From: Rhyacichthys aspro
Lineage: Eukaryota > Chordata > Actinopteri > Gobiiformes > Rhyacichthyidae
Assembly (NCBI GenBank): GCA_036850595.1
Contig: CM072168.1
Span: 17,847,982-17,911,981 of the forward strand
Length of the DNA stretch: 64,000 nucleotides
Direction of reading: 5' to 3'
A program made the translations under genes and the position numbers. This document shows positions 33,506-45,000 of the stretch, one piece after another (within the stretch, counting starts at the first letter, position 1; each line of letters starts with the position of its first letter). The notes under the pieces were generated by a model. That model searched no databases. It was not told the DNA's origin and saw only the letters and a list, made by a program, of their open reading frames with translations.

Positions 33506-33592
33506 TCCACATCGGCAGAGTAGTTAACACTCCTGACTCACAGCAACAAGGTCCAAGGTTTGATCCCCTGTGCAGGTTTCTTCTGTTTCCCC
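33506..33592 (+). repeat. Interspersed teleost repeat, left-end fragment
   Basis: It contains gtagttaacactcctgactc, then cacagcaacaaggtcc and tttgatcccctgtgcagg, matching the tRNA-like start of the same common fish element (gtggttagcactc...cctcacagcaagaaggtcctgggttcga). Confidence 0.55.
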
Positions 33593-35249
33593 CATTACCC
33601 AAATTGGATCAATCAGACCCAGGCAAGTTTCAGTGGGACTTGGTTGTCCTGAGATTCTCTAATACTTCAATAATAGTAGTTCATCACTCAATTCTTACCT
33701 TTTCTCTGTATTGCACTGTTTAAAAAAACCTTTAAAAAATCAGTCTCCTTCAAAACAAGTCACTTCAAATGTACGTGTATTTGTACTAAATTGTAAGTAC
33801 TTGTTCTGCAGAAAGTGGTGTCCCTAGAATTACCCTGTTCCTTTTTCAGCATGAGGCCAAAAGAACAAAAGAACAAGAGTTGGAGAAAACGTAAAATACT
33901 TCATGCAGCAGCCGCTCACATGTGGATGACTCACACTGCTGGCCCTGCATCTTTCCATAAGAGCCATAAAAGTCAGCAGCCTGTAATGACTTTCACATTG
34001 GGCAGTAGAGCTGTTAATGCACTATCTGCGGCTCCTGAGTCACTCTGAAAACCAGGGCACACTCATCTCTTCCCTCACTCTGTCTACTTTGGCTCAGAGC
34101 AGTCGTTCTCATGCCATCCATTCATGACCACTGCTCAGTCCTGTCTGCAGCCTCCCGACACGCACACCAGGCCAAGTTTAACTCCTTATAACAAAGAATA
34201 TCAATTAGAAGGATATTTCGTGTAGATTTTAAAGATGCAGTGGCTTATAGCTGCAAGAAAAAAATATACAATTATAATAAAAGTGATATTTTGATTTAGA
34301 GAACATGAGATTGTGTGTTCAATATCCCTGTCTTTCCTCAAAAACATGATTTTCTGATGTTGTATCCCTTCACTTTCACTGCCCTTTGACCTTGGCCCTG
34401 TAATGACTTCAGCTGCTCTTCACTGTTAGACACAGATTAAAACCACATTGTGTTGATAAGAGCCTCTTCTGCCTGCGTTCCTCAGATTCTCTTCAGGCAG
34501 CAGATGTTTTCAGTCTCAACTTCCTTCTCTCTGTGTGTCTGCAGTTCTGTTTTTGCACACACAAATAGAACAGAATATTTTCAAACACACTGGAAGATGT
34601 GTTGATTTTTGCTGATGAAAAATACAACTTGAGGGAGCGTTAAGGGGAAGCCTTACTTCTGTGGTAACATTTCTCTCGGTCAGAGTTTTGGTGAAACGCA
34701 GTTCTGTGAAAAACTGAAATGGCACTCATTACTTTTTCATTTATAAATTGCATCTACAGACTTGATTGTATGAATTGTGCACATAAGAAGCATTCAACAT
34801 TGTCTGTGGGAGAAAAGAAGTAGTGTTTTTTGTGTGAAGTGGGACACAAACCCCAAAATCTGTCCAAAACTGCTTGATTGATTCCAGTGTCATCTCTTTC
34901 AGTAAGACATTTGAGCTCTTGTATAAATTCCAGTGTTCATCTTGTATCCTCTTATGCTTCGTCCATTCTCATGTTTCCCTTCACATTAAAATGACTGTGT
35001 ATTTACTTAAATGCACATGGCTGATGAGAGCATGACGTGCAGGAGCAGAACTTCAAACATCCAAGGAATTCAGAGAGAGTGGAGCGCTAATAACACAGGA
35101 CAAGAGTCTGTGGCCGGCCTTAAACCACAATGAGATGTTTGGATTCAACCTTTGGGACCAGAATGGATGGAGTAATAGAAACTAGAGTACACTGTGTGGA
35201 CAAACAAAACGTATTTATCTCATGCTTTCCCAACGTTTACCTATGTACC

Positions 35250-35330
35250 CAAAGCTGCTGGGACAGGCTCCAGTCACCCTTGACCCCTAACAGCACTTAC
35301 TGGAAGAAGACGAATGAACAAATGAATTCT
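35250..35330 (+). repeat. Interspersed teleost repeat, right-end fragment
   Basis: The phrase agctgctgggacaggctcca, followed by cccttgacccc, resembles the same repeat end as at 33229. Confidence 0.5.
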
Positions 35331-37359
35331 AAAAACTAAGCAAAAGTTGTACAGGCATCTGCTTCCATTTCTCTTCAGTCCAAATGTGTTTTTATCTTTG
35401 TATTATCAGGATTAGAAGGAGCTAGAACTGCGATAGCGATAAAGGCCGTAACAGACAATAAATAAAACTTATTGTGTTGCAGATAAACTAATGATGAAAA
35501 TCAATCTGAACAAGCCTTACTTTTCATCTCTTCCAGCTGCAGGTCTCTCTCCAGATCTTTTTTTCTGGCCTTAATTCTTTCCAGGTTATTATGCAACACA
35601 CACAGTCATTTAAACCAATTTTGGCCTTCAAGTTATTTTTATATTTTTGCCTGTTTCAAAAGAAAGCAGGGTATAATGAAAATATTGTGTGTCTTCTCTT
35701 TACTCTGCCAATGACCTGTATTCGTTTCTCTCACCTAATTTCCTCAGCAATTAAAAAAAGTCCAACGGTGAGGTTCCCAGAAGCTGCAGATGAATGCTGG
35801 GTCACAGTGGGCTCATAAAGAAGCCACTGAGTTTTGGACGGGAGCTCGAGCCAAGTCCGGTCCGGCTGGATATCTTGACTTTTAATAGTGGATTAGGAAA
35901 CGACTTGGATGTGAGATGTGAGGGTCTGTGGCCATTATCTGTGAACTCTCTCTGGGGTCACACAGACTGGAAAACAGCTGCGAGAAAACTGCATCTAATT
36001 CAGTGTTCATGAGAATACATCTTCACATCGTGGTCTCACGGACTCACATGTGATTCTTGTGGAAATGTTGGCTGCTTTTCACACTGAACATGACCTCTGC
36101 ATGACCTCTGCATCACCTCCTTTACATTGTGCCCCATAATGACAAAGTATATATGCCTTTAGATGATACTCCCCCTCAAATGTATGTAAAGGTGCCAAGG
36201 CAGGATTTAAATATTTAAGTGTCCCTCAGCAGCTGGAAGTAAGGAATATTCTATGTTCTCTAATATATTATTTCGGCCTGTTATGTTGGTGATGGATGTG
36301 TGTGCTTTGTGCCCCCTATAGTCGGGGGGCAGAACTACAGTCAGTATTTTAATCTGTCAACAGTGTGACAGTCTCAACAAGCAGTAGCTCTGGGTAACTG
36401 TAACGTAAAAATGCCACTTATTATTTTTGTTTGATCAGCTAGATGGCTTGTTTGCACCAGGAATGAAATGCATTATTTAAAAGGAAATTCTGATTTTTTA
36501 AAAATATATAAATATGGTGTAGATATACTGTCACATCTTTGGCTTTTACCTGCGTTTTAGTCAGTGCAGTAAACCTGAATGGGGCTTTGACACTATACTC
36601 ATACTAAACATATTTTAAACTACGAGCAAAGACAGACCTTGACAAATAAATCTATGTCCATTTGTAAGCAATATTCAGGCGTTTTACATCATATTATCTC
36701 AATAATCAGTGATTTTGGGGAGTACTTTATGTCTAAGTATTCTTACGCCATAAGAACTAAGCACCATGTGCAGCAATATAAAAGTTTTCAAAATAATGAC
36801 TATTCAACCTTGAAATAATATGTTTAGGGAACGTTAGGGAAATTAAAAAACAAAGCAAAAAGATTTAGAACAGCAATGGTAAAGCAAAGCATCAACAGTG
36901 AAACAAAAGACTCTAAACCAGTTGCTGTGTTGTAACAATGGAAAAGCCAGTATGTTCAATCAGAAAAGTGTCTGTGTTTTTATTATCTACAGAGTAATCT
37001 ATAAAGTGGGAACATCTAAGTGCATCGTCTCCACTTCTTCTCATTTTTTCAGTACGTTTGTTTTGTTTAGTGATGCTGTATAAGGCCCTGCAGCCCTAAC
37101 ATAGCCGGTCTGGGGGGCTTTTTGGGGGCTTTACTCTCTGTTCTCCAGTCTCTGATCATTCCTAACACAGGTCATAGCACATCTTTCAAGTACCACTCAC
37201 ATAAAAATCCAACATTTCTCTTTAACACTGGCACAAAATAAAAGCGGTATTGATTTTCTAAACATTAAGGACAGATTGTCATAAAATGTAACATATTATC
37301 TTATAAACAGTCGCAGATGAACTAACCCTAACCCCTAAGATGTCTTTATTCCATTTGCA

Positions 37360-37500
37360 GCCTGCTCTTCCTCCAGTCTTCTCCCACAGTTAAACTCCCA
37401 CTCCTGTCCTGCTCCTGGATCCCCCTGTTCTCTTCCATTTCTCATCACCAGCCCCCGTTCACTCTCCCACATCCTCTTTGGAGCCTTTTCTCGGTCTCAT
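37360..37500. repeat. Pyrimidine-rich tract
   Basis: Strongly C/T-biased stretch on the + strand without regular periodicity. Confidence 0.6.
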
Positions 37501-39738
37501 GCTCATGACTCATCTTCCCACATGAAAACATTTCCACTGTGTAAGTACAGGAGCCATTACTGCCGTGGACACAGAGTCAAACAACAACTGCTTTTCAAGG
37601 AAATCTGTCTTTCTCCATATGTTGCTGGGAATGGCTTTGTAAACTCGTCTCGATGCATTTCATAATCTGCTCATGTGTGCTGCGTTTCCATAGATTACTT
37701 TGAAATCACTACACTGCCCCCTTTTGGTTCCCACTGCAGCAAGCATTTTTAATTCAACTATTTTCAATTGAGGCAACATTTTACAGTGCATTGTCCATAT
37801 TAAACAAGATAAATTTATGAGACTGCAGGTGAGCCCTTCTGGCTAAATGTTGATTAATGTGCACTGTCCCATATTAAACATAAGCTCTGTGTTCCTCTAT
37901 GTGACCCTTGTGCTCAGCTGAATAAAGTTAGATTTCCTCCTTAATTCCTCCTAAGGATGTTTTAATCATGAATACAGTTTGTATTTGCCCTGTGGGGTAA
38001 ATGTAAACTGTTTACATACCTCAGCCCTCTATAGCATCACTCCAGAAGCATGTGACATGATGCAAGGCAGAGGTGAACCGTGGAAACTGTGACCTCACTG
38101 TAACAGCAGCCCCAGGCTCTTTTAACATCTGTGTTTACCCCTCCAACATGCAGCGGGACGGCTTTTCACTTTTTGTGTCTTATGTACACACTGCAAACGT
38201 AAATAAACCTGTAAAACTGATGGGAGAAGACACAAACAGGAACGAGAGCACTGTGTGATTATGAAGCTTTGTGTAGATTTGTAGAGTATATGCAAAGAAT
38301 ATTTAACATGTTTTCAAGTGTGTATAATTTAACCAAATACTCTTTGCATTTCTTCACGTTGGAAAAAAAAGCATTTAAAGATATAGAACCCCCTGAAAGG
38401 AGCCTTTACTTCCTACTTTCTAGTTTTTTCTATGTTTTCTTCTTGCATTAATGTTTTGGATGATTATGAACTAATGCGATTTTGTAAAGTAAACCACTGA
38501 TAAAACCTATTTCCACAGTTATTATTCATAACAAAACATCATGTCCCTACAAGGCCACCATAGAGGCTCAAACCAGACGACGTTTAAAACAACACTCTTC
38601 TCCTTTAAACATGCTGAATATATGCAATTAAATGTAAACATGATTGATATTCTCTCATTTTTGTAATTTATTATGGAAATGCATTTACAGGAAGCAGACC
38701 TTGTTATGATGCTGCCCAAACAACAAATATAACAAAAGACCAGAGACAAGAAACCCTCAGCTCAATTAGTTTGATTGTGCTTTTACTGAATTGTTATTGT
38801 TATTTAATTACAACTTTCACAGACCAATTCATGGATACACTGAGGAGACCCACGCTCGTATCAGTTTGTTCCTAAAATAAGTCGTAGCCTGCTGTTTGTG
38901 CTGTAACTGTGTAGAAACAGTGGAGCCGCCCTGAGAGGGTCAAAAGGGCATCAAGTCCAGTTACATCAGACGGTGCTAAACATACCAAGGCTGTACTGGA
39001 CATATCTCGTTCCCTTTTGATTTAGGAGGGTCTGAAAAGTGAAGCAATGTCTCTTCTGATACAACCCTGCAATAAACTCACTCATAACAGACTCCAGCCA
39101 CGTGTTTGCATGTTGTTGTTGACTAAATGTGTCCCATGCTACATTTAACTCAAACTTAGACAATATATCTTTAAACATTTCACCTTTAAATTCACCCAGT
39201 CTCATTTAATGGCAGTGGTTAAACACACATTATTAGTAGAAGCACCTTTTATGATACACACTAATCTTACTGAATGTGACTGTTACACACGTCAAAACTG
39301 TTTTACACTGGTTTGAAGTCCCTCAGGTCGTCTTGTATTTACCTTTGCTCAGTGTTGCTTTGGGGATACTGTCTGACCTCCCGTCCTCACTTCAGACTAA
39401 CTCCCAGATGATTTAAAACAGTGCAATGACATATTTTATGTTACGTCTGAATCTGTAAAAGTCAGTGAGTAAAGCTCCTGCCTCGAATTACTCTTACTGA
39501 TTTAATACTCACTGAGTGGACAGCTTCAGTTACTAATCCACGGCCTGGAGATGTTCAGAGCTTTGTGATGTTTGGTTTAAAAGTGGACAACGATGAGCAT
39601 TAAAAGAAAAAAACCGGGAACAGGACCAGAAAAATTAGGCTGGACATCTTACAGACTGCCTAGAAGTGTTGATTTCCACAGATTAGCCACACAGCGCCTC
39701 TTGCTGCACGAGCAGGGCAATTACACCCTCACTCAATA

Positions 39739-39812
39739 GGCCGGTTGGCTCAGTTGGTTAGAGCGTGGTGCTAATAACGCCAAGGTCGCGGGTTCGATCC
39801 CCGTACGGGCCA
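39739..39812 (+). tRNA. tRNA-Ile (anticodon AAU), copy 1
   Basis: A 74-nt sequence with all tRNA parts: acceptor arm ggccggt...acgggcc, A box tggctcagttgg, anticodon loop ctaataa with AAT at 39773-39775, B box ggttcgatccc, discriminator A. There is no intron. It differs from copy 2 only at position 9 (G here, A there). No clear T-run terminator follows directly. Confidence 0.95.
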
Positions 39813-40200
39813 CACAATTATTGTTTACTAATTAATACGGAATGTTAAGAATTTCACATCGGACATCAACTCTCAAAACAAAAAGCAGGAGTAATAGAGT
39901 AAAAAAAAAAGCCTGCTGTTTGGCCCAAAAGTGGTTAAACTGATTTCTGCATAAATATATCCTTGATTGGGAATTTTTGGGAGGTCTATGCGTCCAAAAT
40001 ATGTTCGAAAACCAAAGTCATTTTCAGCCACCTATTTTCCCCCACACTGTTCACATTTTTGGACGTTAATAAATGCAGTGTACGGCATTTTCATTTTTCT
40101 AGTTTTTTGAAATATAGAATTTTCTTGCTGCTTTTAAAGTACAGAAAAAGCCTGTGTCTAGTTGGTAGTCCAATCTTCTGCTCAAACATGCGTTGATCGT
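39813..40200. other. Spacer between the two tRNA genes
   Basis: 388 bp of AT-rich DNA with an A run at 39901-39910; no gene or clear repeat seen. It does not look like a duplicate of either tRNA's outer flank. Confidence 0.6.
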
Positions 40201-40274
40201 GGCCGGTTAGCTCAGTTGGTTAGAGCGTGGTGCTAATAACGCCAAGGTCGCGGGTTCGATCCCCGTACGGGCCA
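40201..40274 (+). tRNA. tRNA-Ile (anticodon AAU), copy 2
   Basis: A 74-nt cloverleaf sequence with A box tagctcagttgg, anticodon AAT at 40235-40237, B box ggttcgatccc. To my knowledge it matches the standard vertebrate tRNA-Ile-AAU sequence. It lies 462 bp from copy 1 on the same strand. Confidence 0.96.
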
Positions 40275-41616
40275 ACCAATGCTCTTTGTTCTCTGCGTTC
40301 AAATGCTGTCACATTAAAATAATCTGGAAATTTTAAGTCAAATATGTAATTGTAGATCATCAAAAGGTAAACTCACAGTATAGTGGATTTAGGGGATAAA
40401 ATACATAAGCACACCGTCATTACCAAAGTAATAATAAGCCTGCACGTTAAATTAGAAAGTTGTGTATCTAGAATCTGACTCCACAGCTGCAGTTGAAATG
40501 CTCCTTGTCCCAGAGGGGTCCCATGCTGTAGGTGTTGTGTAGTTCTCTGTGACCCAGTGTGTAAATTTAGAAACGCTGTGAAAGGCTGGAGGTCAGCAGG
40601 AGCACTGTGGAGTGTTCAGGGTCAGTTACCTTCTCACGCTGCATGTGTTTGGAGCGCTGCCTTGACTTTAGGCCAATACTGGTTCAACACATGCCAGGAC
40701 ATGTTTTTAAGCAACACGTGAGCATATACATGGGACACTGCACGCAAACAAGTATGGCAATATTTCATAGTGTATTTATAGACTATGGCACATAAACTGA
40801 GACATAAGCAGTCGGATATGGTAACCCAACAGCACAGGCACGATTCAAAGCAAGATGCCACAACGATACATATAAGGGGAGCTTTTGAAGAAGCATGCGT
40901 CTGTTTAAAGAATATAGGACAAAGGTAAACAGTTAAATATAATGTCTGTCAATTGTTTCCAAAAGAAAACCATGTAATGAAATAAAGGAGGTCCTCAGCA
41001 CCGCAGGCATCCGAGGAATGAATGATTTCACACTACATAAAGTGAAATGTTTGTCACTTCCTTTCTGTGTGAAGCTGTGCTGTGGATCAAAGTGGTGCAA
41101 ATAAAATCATAACAGGATGCAGCAGAGACTGAAAGAACAAAAAGACCACCAGACTTTTCTTTTGTAGATTTGATGAACAGATGGCGTCCAGATATGCTCT
41201 GAATAAACCACTACAGCACCAAGCATTCAAAACAACAGAGTTAGATTCATCAAACCAGTTCTTAAATGATCAAAAAGCTTGTGTGAAATTGAGTTCTCTG
41301 CTGTAACATTATGCTTTGTGGAATGAAGAGATTCAGCAGATCATGAGGTGAGATCTAATTTAGTGTATGAGCTCACAAAGAAGTCCAATTACCAATTTAC
41401 TTTAGAAATGAGTGTATTATAACACTAATACTAGTATGCTAACAATCTTTTGTACAGTGTATAGAGTTCTTTGAGTATTTGTTTCTCCCCGTGCTCAATA
41501 ATATATACGCACCAAAGTATCCATCACTAACCTTATCGAAAATGCTTTTGTTCTTTTTAATACACTACTCCAAAATAAAATACATACAGGAGTGATATAT
41601 TAGAAACAGCAAAATA
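40275..41616. other. Gene-free interval before cops8
   Basis: No supported coding region. Short frames on both strands show no splice sites or domain signature. Confidence 0.6.
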
Positions 41617-42083
41617 TTTATTCATCATTCAAAACAGAAAGTTCAAATATGAGGTCTGACAAAGTAACGTCACATGGTGATGTATGCATGCTCAGACTTT
41701 TACCTGACAAAATTCACTTCGATGCAACCTGTAAGGGCTAAATCAAGAGGGGACAACAGCAAGGAGCCGGCTGTCTTACTTTGTGGGAATATTTGCTAAT
41801 AAAAACATCCTGGTAAGATCTACTTTGAAATAAGATCCAAATGTATACAGGCTGCAGAGAGGAGCAGAAGAAGAAAAATCTATACAACACATGAATTATC
41901 AGGGAAGGCTTAGTTTGTCAGTATAAATGGGCAGGTGTCGGAGCTTGCAACAAACATGCAAGATGATGGGTGTGTTTTTGGTACATCTTCTTCAAAGGGA
42001 GGGACGTTTTGCGGGAAAAAGGAAGAGTCTGTCCAAATTCCTTCTGTACCAAGCCGGCAGAAAATGGTGGCAGTGGTGGGTTA
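41617..42083 (-). other. cops8: cops8 3'UTR with polyadenylation signal
   Basis: Downstream of the stop on the - strand, AATAAA occurs at 41622-41617 (tttatt on the + strand), giving a UTR of about 460 nt. The 99-codon frame on the opposite strand here is not supported. Confidence 0.55.
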
Positions 42084-45000
42084 TCAGTTCTCGAGGAAAG
42101 CCACGTAGTCAGTGAGTCTGGCCAACTGCTGCTCATTTGGAACCAGCGAAACCGGGGGAGGATCTGCAGAGAGAGCGGAGAACGGCGCAGAGAAGGAGAA
42201 GTTGAGTCAGAAGGGGGATTCCTCGCTGTGCCAAGTGCTATCGATCTTTTTACATCTGTCCGGTTTTAACTCTACAGCCCATGTGCTCTAACTCAGGCGG
42301 CTCAGCACATGACCTCACATCTCCACCTGATTATGAACACTGGACACCGTGGGCTACACCATTGTGAGAAATAAACCCGGATGTCGTTAAAGATTACTTT
42401 TCATCACATTACAGCTTTGCATTAAGAATAATTTCCACTCAGCAAACCAAAATCACCAAGCGCTATTATCCCCCAGTGGTGTTATGGAAAGGGGAAGCAG
42501 TTTGTGTGGATTAATGGTGAGTGGAGAGCAGTGCTGGGCAGGACATGTGCAAAGCAGATGCTTCAAAAGAGAGCGCGCTTGATTACAAAGAAGACAGTAC
42601 ACAGCCTGTTTATGACAGACATAAATCAGGTTTCTCCTACAGGTTTGGACAACAGAAGACCACTAAGGACCTAAACTGATGACAACATAATACGTTTCTG
42701 CTTTCAACTATTGATGTTTGTCTAATAAAGGAGGAAGATGGACATGTCACATAAATAAAAGCTCCATGGGAATTAGAGAATCAAAAGGGAAACACTGCCA
42801 CCTACCTGGCTTTTTGGGCATCACCATCCTAGTGGCAGGGTCTGCCTGCCAGCCCTGGCTCACCACACCTACAGATGAAAATGCAACAGGAAAAAGGAAC
42901 AAATGTTTTTAATGTGGACATAACAGATGTGTTCATGGAAATATGATGTGATCTGGTCTTACCTTTTACTGCCTCCTCCACAGAGTAACCCACAAACGCT
43001 GCAAAATCCTCTGCTGTGATGGAAGTATAGGCCTGTGCCACCAGGGCGTACGCCCGTTGCCTTGTGCTTTCTGTGAACACAAGCAGGCCATCAGCACTAA
43101 CGTCTCTAATATACATACTGTACATGTGCATCAGCTACTACATGCCAATGTATAGACAGACAGCGTGTTAGTCAACATGTCTGCGTGTTATGTAACATAA
43201 ACATGAAGTCATAGCCTCAAGTTTCTAGTAAACAAAGTTACTAATTATCAACAGTGCTGGGGTTGTGCTCAATGAATATAATTCATCTGAAGAGACAGAC
43301 AGTGCTTCTGATGTAAGGCTTGGACTAAATGTCCCTGATCATTTATCACAAGCGAAGGACTTTTGGTAAAAAGTAAATGCTCACATCTGCATAAAGCACT
43401 TTTGATGTCATGCTAATTTTCTCTTCTTGTTTGATTGTGTTTATTACAGACAGTTACTAATTTCAAACATAGTTACAAACCCATGAGATCATGGGAATTG
43501 GTCTGGGTTTAAAATAAGATGAAGTTTGTCATCAAAAACTAATTTAAATTGCAGTGAACATCTGGAGTACTTAAAACTAAATGGAGCATTTTGTGCAATG
43601 GGGAATTCAACTGTACGATGAGCTAAAGCAGACACTCTTCCACAGTTAACAATATGACCTGTGAAATGGAGCAGCAGTACCGTGCAGTACCGTGCAGTAC
43701 CGTGCAGTACCGAGCAGCCACTCACGTCTTTATCAGCAGGTATGTGTCACTGTCGCCCTATTTATCCTGCCACCTCCTGACATGCTGCAGTGTGACGAGA
43801 TAAAGCCGAGGGCCTCAAACTGAACAACCTACATCGGTATGTGTGTGCTGCCATCACGTAAGCGCCTCAGGGTTGTGGCCTTTGGTGTTTTATAGCCTAG
43901 CAACGGTTTTATGTGTACCAACAGTCAGCCCATGGCCCACAGCAGCAGCAAACAGCAGTAACAATAACAAGTGCGATGAGAAAAGACAGCTGTGAGGGAA
44001 AGGCAGGAGATTTGTCACAAGTACAATCCCACTGCGCACAACAACCAGCTTCCTGTTCACTCCGACTTTTCTACTGGTTAAAAGTTATTCACAGACATGG
44101 TTTTGTCGATGCACTTTTTGCAATCGCCAGAGTGTATTCAAGGTCAATATCAAGCTATTTTTATGGATTTTCAAGCTAAATTACATAATTAATCAGATAA
44201 CAGTATCCTACAGCTGAGGGAACTTACAAACTATTTACTTTAGTATCTGTTTTCTATTGGATCGGGAATAAATTGTCTTGTACTTTCATACCTTGTTCTG
44301 AAACATATTATATTACTATTATTATAAAACTAGATGACTGAGAAAAGCCACAGACATAATTACACTAATAAATTGATTTTAAGCTGTCCAAATTTTTTTA
44401 TTTCCATTAAAAAGCAAATTAAAAGCATTTATGGCCTTAGCTCTTTGTCGTGAAAGAAATGCAGGTATATTTTTTTTTATATAATAACATGTATTCATAT
44501 ATTCAAGGGAAATTCATAAATTATAAATGATCAGTCCATTTGAGTCTGTCTCAAGGATGTCAAGCCCATGTAGGAAACCTGAAACCGACCACTGAGAGAC
44601 AACAAACTACAGCTGGTAGAAAAAAAGGCAAACCAAACTAACAATAGACAAACTATTTAGGTTAATAGCTATTTGTTGTGAAAGAAATGCCATTAGATTT
44701 TGAGCCATTTCACGACTAACATTAAGTTACATGCAAAACTTCAAGCATCTCTGGGAAACCTGAAATTAAACAGCTGGTGGACCTGAAGCAAAGCAAACTC
44801 AACTCCTCTGTATCACACTTCATAAAACCGCTTAGTCTTTGGAAGTCTGCTCCATCAAACCAGGTCATCTCAAAGGGCTGTTTGTCACCGAGTGCCAAGG
44901 CAGCCATGTATTTTTACCGTGGCATCTTGACCATTATGAGAGCGCCCAAAGATGACTCGTGTGACAACTGCAGCGGCCTTTCTTAGCACAGCCCTCTGAC

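Larger units (their letters stand above)
28026..39738. other. Gene-free interval between col6a3 and the tRNA genes
   Basis: No open frame here has splice structure, composition or similarity that suggests a gene. It holds the possible transposon remnant at 28172, a gattaat triplication near 32438-32460, repeat fragments at 33229, 33506 and 35250, and a pyrimidine-rich tract at about 37360-37500. A less AT-rich patch at about 31540-31790 may be a conserved noncoding element, but I have no comparison to test this. Confidence 0.6.

Noticed and set aside
33150..33527. A 125-codon frame on the + strand
   Set aside because: It runs across fragments of a common interspersed repeat, which explains the open frame.
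41970..42269. A 99-codon frame on the + strand
   Set aside because: It lies antisense to the cops8 last exon and 3'UTR; the sense-strand gene is certain.
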